Assembly: GCA_900545555.1 (NCBI GenBank)
Contig: UQZI01000037.1
Span: 1-18,571, forward strand
Source: an uncultured Collinsella sp.
Lineage (GTDB): Bacteria; Actinomycetota; Coriobacteriia; Coriobacteriales; Coriobacteriaceae
DNA: 18,571 nucleotides
Reading direction: 5' to 3'
Shown: positions 13,094 through 18,571 of the stretch, in pieces
Numbering within the stretch: the stretch's first letter is position 1
Layout of the letters: each line of letters opens with the position of its first letter
Notes under the pieces: model-generated
What the model was told of the DNA's origin: nothing
What the model saw: only the letters and a program-made list of their open reading frames with translations
Databases searched by the model: none
Made by a program: the position numbers and the translations under genes

Positions 13094-13203
13094 ATGTGCG
13101 CTTGAGTTAACAGAGCCCTTACCGTGGCGGTACGCTGGGCGTATGGATGCGGGGCACACTAGTTCATGAGAAATAGGGTCTTTCTCTTGGAGGAAGTGAT
13201 CTT

Positions 13204-13410
13204 GTGAATGCTCGAGATATTGCCATTGCCGCCGTCGCGTTGATACTTGGCTGCCTTGGTCCCACGGCCGCGCTCGTCGCGGGCATGCAGGGGACATGCG
13301 GGGCTGCTCCTATCGTGATCGGCGCGTTGATCGCGGCCACACTGCTGGGAAGCGCCGGTGTTGTCCTTTGTCGCGACGATGAGGACGAGGTTCCGGAGTC
13401 GCATCTCTAA
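13204..13410 (+). CDS. Small membrane protein, unknown function
   Basis: A 68-aa protein with two predicted transmembrane helices: about residues 5-27 (DIAIAAVALILGCLGPTAALVAG) and 36-56 (APIVIGALIAATLLGSAGVVLC), joined by a short loop containing a Cys, and an acidic tail (RDDEDEVPES). GTG 13204 follows GGAGGA (13189-13194) at 9 nt spacing. It stands alone between two terminators, so it is probably its own transcript. I do not recognise the family. Confidence 0.7.
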   Translation: MNARDIAIAAVALILGCLGPTAALVAGMQGTCGAAPIVIGALIAATLLGSAGVVLCRDDEDEVPESHL

Positions 13411-13447
13411 CTGTTGCGAAAGTGACTGTTGGCCATGGCTGAATATG

Positions 13448-13486
13448 AAAACCGCCACAAGGGGAGTGCCCTTTGCGGCGGTTTTT
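13448..13486. terminator. Bidirectional intrinsic terminator between convergent genes
   Basis: AAAACCGCC (13448-13456) pairs with GGCGGTTTT (13477-13485), with more pairing inside (CAAGGG/CCCTTTG). T-runs exist on both strands, so it can serve the small membrane protein gene (plus) and the ketopantoate-reductase-like gene (minus). Confidence 0.85.
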
Positions 13487-13519
13487 GATATTGAGACTGT
13501 TGAATGCGGTGCGGCGGCG

Positions 13520-14434
13520 TTACCAGCTTGCCTCGATATCACGGATGCGCTGATAGAGCCATTCGTTCTGCGGCGCCTGGATATCGTGCTTGGCCGCGAG
13601 GCGGCGGACGGTGCCCGCGAACTCCTCGACCTCTGTTTTGCGCTGCGCGACGCGGTCCTGCGCCATCGAGGGCATGCCGGCGGGGTCGAGCCCCTCGATG
13701 AGATGCACCATTTGCGTTAGGTCTGCCTCGGTGAGCTCGATACCCTCGGCGTTGGCGACTGCAAGCGTCTCGCGCATGGCGGAGACAAAGCAACGACGCT
13801 GCTCGGAGCCCTGTTCCGTGGCGCTTCCGTACGTACCGCCGTAGGCCATGCAGGTCTGGTTGATGCCGTCGTTGAGCATAAGCTTGGCCCACATGCGGTG
13901 CGCGATGTCTGCCTCGACGGTGTGTGCGATGCCGCAGCGCGTGTAGAGCCCGTCGATGGCGGCGACGGTCGCGGGGTCGGTGCCGGCGGCCGCACCAAAG
14001 CGGATCTCGCCCGCATTGGTAAAGGTGAGCGCGCCGTTGAGAAACACGGCGTCCATGCCTTGGCATATTCCGAGGACGGTGTGCTCCCAGCCAAAGCGCT
14101 CGGCAATCTTCTGCTCGCTCGTGATGCCGTTGCACAGCGACGCGATCAGCGTGTCGGGTCCCACGACGCTTTCCAGGGTTTTGAGCGCCACATCGAGCCC
14201 GGTTGTCTTGACCGTGAGGATGACCAGGTCGACGGGCGTCGCCTCGCTCGCGCGGACGGACTTGAGCGCGCAGGGCTTGCCGTTGACGGTGAGCGCATCA
14301 CCCGCGTGGCGCTCAAAGCGCGCGTCGTCCATAACGTATTCGACGGCGTCGTTGCCGAGCGCTTGGGCGATCATGCTGCCGTAGAGCAGGCCCACGCCGC
14401 CCTTGCCGATGAAGGCGACCTTGTTGATCTGCAT
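13520..14434 (-). CDS. Ketopantoate reductase (ApbA/PanE)-family oxidoreductase
   Basis: A 304-aa NADPH-dependent protein of the PanE family, which in its classical form reduces 2-dehydropantoate to pantoate for coenzyme A synthesis. The N-terminal Rossmann loop is VAFIGKGGVG (6-15), followed by DLVILTVKTTGLDVAL and the LCNGI(T)SEQ segment typical of the family; the C-terminal helical domain has MWAKLMLNDGINQTCM with the conserved catalytic Lys and Asn. Many family members act on other substrates, so panE itself is not claimed. ATG 14434 has GGGGAG 9 nt upstream; an in-frame ATG three codons earlier would touch the SD. It follows a minus-strand terminator and a small unknown gene. Confidence 0.88.
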   Translation of the reverse strand: MQINKVAFIGKGGVGLLYGSMIAQALGNDAVEYVMDDARFERHAGDALTVNGKPCALKSVRASEATPVDLVILTVKTTGLDVALKTLESVVGPDTLIASLCNGITSEQKIAERFGWEHTVLGICQGMDAVFLNGALTFTNAGEIRFGAAAGTDPATVAAIDGLYTRCGIAHTVEADIAHRMWAKLMLNDGINQTCMAYGGTYGSATEQGSEQRRCFVSAMRETLAVANAEGIELTEADLTQMVHLIEGLDPAGMPSMAQDRVAQRKTEVEEFAGTVRRLAAKHDIQAPQNEWLYQRIRDIEASW

Positions 14435-14451
14435 GTGAATCATCTCCCCAT

Positions 14452-14478
14452 AAAAAGGCGCCCGCGTATGGGGCGCCT
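14452..14478 (-). terminator. Intrinsic terminator on the minus strand upstream of the ketopantoate-reductase-like gene
   Basis: On the minus strand AGGCGCCC, a 7-nt loop and GGGCGCCT are followed at once by TTTTTA. It stops transcripts from the 64-aa gene. Because the next gene's SD begins a few nt after the T-run, it may also act as an attenuator. Confidence 0.8.
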
Positions 14479-14551
14479 GATGGATTGTATGCCGCCGGGC
14501 CATGTCGCGTGCACCGGATGGCCGTATTTAGAAGAACAAACGCATGGGAAC

Positions 14552-14746
14552 TTATGACGCGGGGCAGACCGCAAAGACACGTGCGGGATATCCGACGCCA
14601 TCACGCACCTTGGGGAAGGTGCAGAAGATGACGGCGCTTGTGGCAGGAAGCTCGTCCAGATGGTCCATGACTTCGATCTGATAGCGGTCGACCGAGAGGA
14701 TGTACTGCTCGCCGGGGTAGAGGTAGACGTCCTCGCGTGTGGTCAC
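14552..14746 (-). CDS. Small protein of unknown function (64 aa)
   Basis: A 64-aa soluble protein, MTTREDVYLYPGEQYILSV..., with a beta-rich look (VYLYPGEQYILSVDRYQIEV, then SAVIFCTFPKV and ARVFAVCPAS). The GTG start at 14746 has AAAGGAG 6 nt upstream and the frame is well used, so it is probably real. Two Cys near the C-terminus. It is divergent from the Fe-S aldo/keto reductase and ends before a minus-strand terminator. Family not recognised. Confidence 0.65.
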   Translation of the reverse strand: MTTREDVYLYPGEQYILSVDRYQIEVMDHLDELPATSAVIFCTFPKVRDGVGYPARVFAVCPAS

Positions 14747-14792
14747 GCTTGGCTCCTTTCATCGGGCTTTTTGCTGATGTTAATGCGGTGCC

Positions 14793-14822
14793 GTGACAGC
14801 TCGATTTCTGCTGCGTTACGAT
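14793..14822 (+). promoter_or_regulatory. Possible promoter of the Fe-S aldo/keto reductase gene
   Basis: GTGACA (14793-14798, 5/6) and TACGAT (14817-14822, 4/6) are separated by 18 nt, 87 nt upstream of the GTG start. Confidence 0.4.
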
Positions 14823-14909
14823 ACGTTCTCGATTGCGATTCCACGATGTTTCGGCCGCGTGACCATTGTGTTTCGCCTTGCCGGGGCGCTGATGGCGAAA
14901 GGAGGGGCC

Positions 14910-16100
14910 GTGCAATATCGCGTTGACCCCAAAAGTGGTAACCGAATATCCGCTCTGGGTCTGGGCTGCATGAGATTTCCCGGTGCGCCGGGACACCCCG
15001 ATGCGAAGACAGCCGATGCCATCATTTCCCGTGCGGTGGAGCAGGGGATTAATTATCTGGATACCGCGTATCTCTATCCCGGTAACGAGGTGTGCGTGGG
15101 CGCCTCACTTGAGCGCCTGGGTCTGCGCGACCGCGTGTTGCTCGCGACTAAGTTGCCGCACGCTTCGTGCAAGTGCGCGGAGGATTTCGACCGGTTCTTC
15201 GACGAGCAACTGCGCCGCCTGCGGACCGACCATATCGACTATTACCTTATGCACAACATCACTTCGCCCGCCCAGTGGGAGCGCGTGGTAGCGTTGGGCA
15301 TCGAAGACTGGATTGCGCACCAAAAGGCTGCGGGGCGTATTCGCCAGATAGGTTTTTCGTATCACGGCAGTGCGGCGGACTTCCTGACGATGCTCGACGC
15401 GTATGACTGGGATTTTTGCCAGATTCAGTACAACTACGCTGGAGAGCGCTACCAAGCGGGAACGGCGGGACTTATAGCAGCCGCCGAGTGCGGGCTCGCG
15501 GTGTTTGTGATGGAACCGCTTTTGGGCGGACGCCTGGCGGGCAAGCTGCCTCCGCGGGCCCGCGCCGTGCTCGATGACGTACGCGATCCGTACCTGAAGA
15601 CGCCGGCTGCTTGGGGCCTTTCGTGGGTGTGGAACCATCCTCAAGTCACGATGCTGCTTTCGGGCATGACCGATACCGCGCAGGTGGACGAGAACGCGGT
15701 GCTGGCCGATCGGGCCCTGCCGGATTCGATGACAGCCGCTCAGCTCGATACCATCGCACGCGTGCTGGCGGAGTTTGAAAAATCGAATCGCGTGCCCTGC
15801 ACGGGATGCGGCTACTGCATGCCATGTCCCAAGGGTATTAACATTCCCGGCTGCTTTGCCGCTTACAACGCGAGCTATGCGCACAGCTGGTTTACGGGGC
15901 TGTCGCAATACTTTACGGCGAGCGCGGTGCGCACGAGCGAGCCCAAGCTCGTGAGCAATTGCGTCAAGTGTGGCAAATGTGCGCGTCACTGCCCGCAACA
16001 CATCGATATCCCCGAGCGTCTCGACGACGCGCGCCGACGTTTCCAGCCTGGCCCCGTAACGGCCGCGCTTAAAGTCTTCAGCAAAACTCGCTCCTCATGA
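14910..16100 (+). CDS. Aldo/keto reductase with C-terminal 2x[4Fe-4S] domain
   Basis: A 396-aa fusion-type oxidoreductase. The aldo/keto reductase barrel carries the tetrad residues D51 and Y54/Y56 (NYLDTAYLYPGNE), K81 (LLATKLP) and H115 (YYLMHNI). The C-terminus is a ferredoxin-like domain with two 4Fe-4S motifs: C297-xx-C300-xx-C303-xx-C306-P and C351-xx-C354-xx-C357-xxx-C361-P, each followed by I(N/D)IP. This architecture is common in anaerobes and implies electron exchange between ferredoxin-like clusters and the barrel's cofactor; the substrate is unknown. The GTG at 14910 gives MQYRVDPKSGNRISALGLGCMRFP, the usual family start, and follows AAGGAGG, though at a short 4-nt spacing; ATG 14892 (6 residues longer) is the alternative. 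Followed immediately by structured element copy A. Confidence 0.93.
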   Translation: MQYRVDPKSGNRISALGLGCMRFPGAPGHPDAKTADAIISRAVEQGINYLDTAYLYPGNEVCVGASLERLGLRDRVLLATKLPHASCKCAEDFDRFFDEQLRRLRTDHIDYYLMHNITSPAQWERVVALGIEDWIAHQKAAGRIRQIGFSYHGSAADFLTMLDAYDWDFCQIQYNYAGERYQAGTAGLIAAAECGLAVFVMEPLLGGRLAGKLPPRARAVLDDVRDPYLKTPAAWGLSWVWNHPQVTMLLSGMTDTAQVDENAVLADRALPDSMTAAQLDTIARVLAEFEKSNRVPCTGCGYCMPCPKGINIPGCFAAYNASYAHSWFTGLSQYFTASAVRTSEPKLVSNCVKCGKCARHCPQHIDIPERLDDARRRFQPGPVTAALKVFSKTRSS

Positions 16101-16187
16101 CCCTTTTATCTCTTGTGATGGAATAGTTCCTGTTTGCGGCAGAATAGGGCGATAGCAGGAACTATTTCGTCGCAACTGAAGGGGGGC
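16101..16187 (+). repeat. Structured repeat element, copy A
   Basis: This approximately 87-bp element starts 1 bp after the reductase stop and runs into the next gene's G-rich SD. Arms 16113-16132 and 16156-16175 form a 20-bp stem in plus-strand RNA (three G-U pairs) with a 23-nt loop. The flanks (CCCTTTTAT..TCTTG and CGCAACTGA), part of the loop (TGTTTGCG.C) and the spacing match copy B at 17261-17348 without gaps, while the stem sequence differs by paired changes. Confidence 0.85.
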
Positions 16188-16191
16188 TGTC

Positions 16192-17211
16192 GTGGGCCAT
16201 CGGGATTCATGTGATGATTTGCGTGAGGTTCGTTGGGGCGTTTTGGGCGCTGGGCACATTTCGCATCGATTTGCATCGTCGCTCAAGAAGGTCGACGAGG
16301 CACGGCTGGTGGCTGCGGCCGGCCGCACTCCTGCACATGTCGAGGAATTTTGTCGAGCGTTTTCGATTGATGCCGCGCACAGTTATGCCACGGCTGACGA
16401 TAGCGGCGATGCGGCTTATGATGCGTTGATTGCCGATCCCGATGTCGATGCAATCTACTTGGCTATTCCGCATGGCATGCATGCGCATTGGGCTTGTCGG
16501 GCACTGCGCGCGGGAAAGGCCGTGCTGTGCGAAAAGCCGGCCGTTTTGAATGAAGAAGAGGCCCATGCGATCGCCTCTGTTTCCCGTGAGTGCGGTGTGC
16601 CGTTTATGGAGGCGATGAAAAATCGGTTTTGTCCGATGCATACTCGCGTGAAGGGTTTGCTTGCGTCGGGCGAGCTCGGCTGTATCGTCTCGATCGAAAG
16701 CGTGCAAAAACTCGATTATGGTGAGTCCCCTTCGAGTTATCTGCTCGATCCGTTGCAGGGTGGCTGTCTATATGACATGGGCTGCTATGCGGTCGGGTGG
16801 TTTGAGGATCTGCTTGCGGGTGCGTGCGATGTTTCGTCTCGTGAAGTTCGCTGGCGTGACGTATTAGGCGGCCGCGTGGATTGGGCCGATGAGATCCATA
16901 TGAGTGTCGGCGGTATACCCATTCATATGGTGTGCGACGGCAAAGCAGCATATGAAAGCCGCTAAATGATTGCTTGCGAATGGGGTTCGGTGGAAATCGA
17001 GCGCCTCCATCGCCCCGAGCTCGCCCATGTGAAGTACTCCGACGGACGAATGCTCGAAATTAATGCCCCGTTTGATGTCGATGATTTCTACGGCGAAATT
17101 CAGCATGCGACGCAGCTCGTCCAGACGGGAGAGCTTGAAAGCCCCGTTATGCCTCTTGCCGCCACGCAGCGCTGCGCGCAGATAATCGATGCGATTCGCT
17201 TGACGCTCTAG
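16192..17211 (+). pseudogene. Gfo/Idh/MocA-family oxidoreductase interrupted by an in-frame TAA
   Basis: Reading from GTG 16192 (GGGGGG 5 nt upstream) gives 257 residues of an oxidoreductase: Rossmann start VRWGVLGAGHISHRF, DVDAIYLAIPHGMHAHWA, the EKP hallmark in VLCEKPAVLNEEEA, and GGCLYDMGCYAVGWF in the substrate domain. A TAA at 16963-16965 then stops it, yet the same frame continues directly with ATG and 80 more residues (EWGSVEIERLHRPELAHVKYSDGR...DVDDFYGEIQHATQLV) that are the normal C-terminus of this family, ending at TAG 17211. Together they give about 339 residues, the usual family length. A single nonsense change is the simplest reading. The gene is flanked by the two structured repeats in direct orientation. 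Confidence 0.8.
16966..17211 (+). CDS. C-terminal fragment of the interrupted oxidoreductase (possible reinitiation product)
   Basis: Its ATG follows the TAA with no intervening base, so a terminating ribosome could reinitiate and make an 81-aa piece that might complement the N-terminal 257-aa piece. There is no SD of its own. It carries only the end of the substrate domain (VDDFYGEIQHATQLVQTGE, then AATQRCAQIIDAIRLTL) and no nucleotide-binding motif. More likely simply the downstream part of a pseudogene. Confidence 0.4.
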   Translation: MIACEWGSVEIERLHRPELAHVKYSDGRMLEINAPFDVDDFYGEIQHATQLVQTGELESPVMPLAATQRCAQIIDAIRLTL

Positions 17212-17260
17212 GCTGCGGTGCTGGTGCTCAAGGGGGCTCGGCGGACCTTGCCCCTGATGC

Positions 17261-17348
17261 CCCTTTTATATCTTGCGGTGGAATACGGTCTGTTTGCGCC
17301 AAAATAAGGCACCAATAGACCGTATTTCACCGCAACTGATGAGGGGGA
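17261..17348 (+). repeat. Structured repeat element, copy B
   Basis: Second copy of the 16101-16187 element, same orientation, directly before the endonuclease IV SD. Arms 17273-17292 and 17316-17335 form a 20-bp stem with two G-U pairs (one at the same place as in copy A) and a 23-nt loop. Five stem positions differ from copy A on both sides so that pairing is kept (17278/17330, 17286/17322, 17287/17321, 17288/17320, 17289/17319). Confidence 0.85.
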
Positions 17349-17355
17349 GTTGGAG

Positions 17356-18222
17356 ATGCTGACGATCGGGTGTCATCTTTCGACGACGAAGGGCTATCGG
17401 GCGATGGGGGAGACGGCGTTGTCCATTGGCGCCAATACCTTTGCGTTCTTTACGCGCAACCCGCGCGGTGGCAAGGCAAAAGACTTTGACATGGATGACG
17501 TGGCGGCTCTGCGCGAGCTTATGGCACAAAACGACTTTGGACCGCTGGTGGCGCATGCCCCGTATACCTATAACCCCTGCTCGGCCAAAGAGCGGGCGCG
17601 CGAGTTTGCCCTGGAGGCCATGGCAGAGGACCTGCGGCGCATGGAAGCGCTGCCCGGCAACTACTACAATTTTCACCCCGGTGCGCATGTGGGACAGGGG
17701 GCGGACGCCGGCATTCAGATGATTGTCGACACACTGTGCCAGGTGATGTTTGAGGGGCAGCAGACGACGGTATTGCTCGAGACCATGGCAGGCAAGGGCA
17801 CCGAGGTGGGCCGTAGCTTTGAAGAGCTGGCGTGCATTATCGAGGGCGTTGCCGCCAAGTGCCCAGAGCTGTCCGATAAGCTGGGCGTTTGTTTGGACAC
17901 CTGCCATGTGAACGATGCCGGCTACGACATCATCCATGATCTGGACGGCGTACTCGACGAGTTCGATCGCGTGGTGGGTATCGATCGCTTGCATGCTGTA
18001 CACATCAACGATTCGAAGAACCCTTGTGGCGCCCATAAAGATCGTCACGAGTGCATCGGCAAGGGATACCTTGGCAGCGAGGAATTTGGTGGCGGTATGC
18101 AGGTTATGCAGAATATTGTATCGAATGGCCGTTTGCGTTCACTGCCGTTTATTTTGGAGACTCCGAACGAACTTGCAGGTTATGCAGCTGAAATTAGACT
18201 ATTAAGGTCATTGCAGCAGTAA
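17356..18222 (+). CDS. nfo: Endonuclease IV (AP endonuclease)
   Basis: A 288-aa tri-zinc enzyme that cleaves DNA 5' of abasic sites in base-excision repair; length matches E. coli Nfo (285 aa). Family motifs appear in order: IGCHLSTTKGY, IGANTFAFFTRNPRG, VAHAPYTYNPCS, YNFHPGAHVGQG, VLLETMAGKGTEVG, GVCLDTCHVNDAGYD, AVHINDSKNPCGAHKDRHECIGKG and FILETP, supplying the His/Asp/Glu metal ligands. ATG 17356 has GGGGGAG ending 6 nt upstream; a TTG two codons earlier (17350) is possible but directly abuts that SD. The gene lies just after structured element copy B and looks monocistronic. Downstream, no clear terminator is seen before the next promoter. Confidence 0.96.
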   Translation: MLTIGCHLSTTKGYRAMGETALSIGANTFAFFTRNPRGGKAKDFDMDDVAALRELMAQNDFGPLVAHAPYTYNPCSAKERAREFALEAMAEDLRRMEALPGNYYNFHPGAHVGQGADAGIQMIVDTLCQVMFEGQQTTVLLETMAGKGTEVGRSFEELACIIEGVAAKCPELSDKLGVCLDTCHVNDAGYDIIHDLDGVLDEFDRVVGIDRLHAVHINDSKNPCGAHKDRHECIGKGYLGSEEFGGGMQVMQNIVSNGRLRSLPFILETPNELAGYAAEIRLLRSLQQ

Positions 18223-18283
18223 TGACTGTCATAAAGTAGAGTATTCCATTCACGTTATGGGTTTGTTTCAATCAGTTTTCTCA

Positions 18284-18312
18284 TTGCAGATTCGTAATTC
18301 CGGGTGCATAAT
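18284..18312 (+). promoter_or_regulatory. Promoter of the lipoprotein substrate-binding protein gene
   Basis: TTGCAG (18284-18289), 17 nt, and CATAAT (18307-18312, 5/6), with transcription start expected near 18319. The leader holds a GACCTC/GAGGTC hairpin (18330-18335 with 18346-18351) ending 4 nt before the SD (GGAAGGAG). Confidence 0.5.
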
Positions 18313-18369
18313 AGCCAACAGTTTTTGCAGACCTCTGAATCAAACGAGGTCACCGGAAGGAGACTGATT

Positions 18370-18571
18370 ATGAAGCTCAAGAAGCTTGGCGCATTTGCCG
18401 CCACGGGTGCCATGGCGCTCGCCCTTGCTCTGACGGGCTGCGGCTCGTCCGCAAACAGCACCGCTTCCAGTGCCGCTGCTTCCAGTGTAGCATCTCCTGC
18501 CGCTGCCAGCGAGGCCGCCGCAGGCCAGACCTTTAAAGTGGGCATCGTCAACTATGTGGATCATGCTTCCC
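18370..18571 (+). CDS. ABC-transporter substrate-binding lipoprotein, N-terminus (3' truncated by window)
   Basis: Only 67 codons are inside the window. Residues 1-24 are a lipoprotein signal: MKLKKLGAFAATGAMALALALTGC with lipobox LTGC and lipidated C24. A Ser/Ala-rich tether (about 25-52) leads into FKVGIVNYVDHAS, which matches the opening of the TrpX/ABC_sub_bind (PF04392) family of amino-acid-type substrate-binding proteins (pattern KVGIxQxVxHPxL). The protein would be anchored outside the membrane and pass substrate to a permease and ATPase probably encoded beyond the window. ATG 18370 follows AAGGAG. Family assignment rests on a dozen residues, so the ligand is open. Confidence 0.8.
   Translation, partial: MKLKKLGAFAATGAMALALALTGCGSSANSTASSAAASSVASPAAASEAAAGQTFKVGIVNYVDHAS

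Noticed and set aside
16101..16187. Reading element A or B as a Rho-independent terminator
   Set aside because: The 3' side is followed by ACTGA and a G-run on the plus strand and an A-rich run on the minus strand, with no U-tract.
18241..18256. GTATTCCA, reverse complement of part of the element B left arm, near the end of nfo
   Set aside because: Only 8 bases match and neither the loop, the opposite arm nor the flanking blocks are present.

Overview
The window is about 18.6 kb of GC-rich bacterial DNA, densely coded on both strands, with good Shine-Dalgarno (SD) sites and many GTG/TTG starts. Gene content (class III oxygen-independent ribonucleotide reductase and its activase, an aldo/keto reductase with two 4Fe-4S sites, a Fur/PerR-type regulator, lipoprotein transporter) and protein style point to an anaerobic gut actinobacterium of the Coriobacteriia. 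My best guess is Collinsella or a close relative, from recollection of protein style and not from any search.

Layout, left to right. 1-1182: 3' end of nrdD, a 426-bp gap holding two large inverted repeats, then nrdG. 1249-2919: folate genes folE, an HD-domain phosphohydrolase and folB. 2926-4790 (minus): an M19 dipeptidase followed by a YgjP-type metallopeptidase. 4911-5921: a SlyD-like FKBP prolyl isomerase coupled to a UreE-like protein, closed by a terminator. 6005-6802: Cof-type HAD phosphatase. 6818-9338 (minus): rnhA, a Gfo/Idh/MocA oxidoreductase, an acylphosphatase-domain protein and a Fur/PerR regulator. 9438-11926: a LysR-type regulator divergent from an O-acetylhomoserine sulfhydrylase (metY-type). 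The metY-type gene has a strong promoter and a 180-nt leader carrying a 17-codon Cys-containing upstream ORF. 12238-13410: a secreted protein and a small membrane protein. 13520-14746 (minus): a ketopantoate-reductase-like protein and a 64-aa unknown. 14910-16100: the Fe-S aldo/keto reductase. 16101-17348: two copies of an approximately 87-bp structured element in direct orientation, flanking an oxidoreductase gene broken by an in-frame TAA. 17356-18222: endonuclease IV. 18370-end: start of a lipoprotein substrate-binding protein.

Most of this is ordinary housekeeping and accessory metabolism. The least explained parts are RNA-level: (a) the repeated element, whose two copies keep the same 20-bp stem by compensatory changes; (b) the putative Cys-codon leader peptide in the metY leader, whose second Cys codon overlaps one arm of a hairpin; (c) the long inverted repeats between nrdD and nrdG. 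At the gene level, a UreE-like protein coupled to a SlyD-like protein with no urease in view, and an HD phosphohydrolase between folE and folB (a candidate for the poorly defined dihydroneopterin triphosphate dephosphorylation step), deserve a second look. No CRISPR array, tRNA, rRNA or intact insertion sequence was seen.
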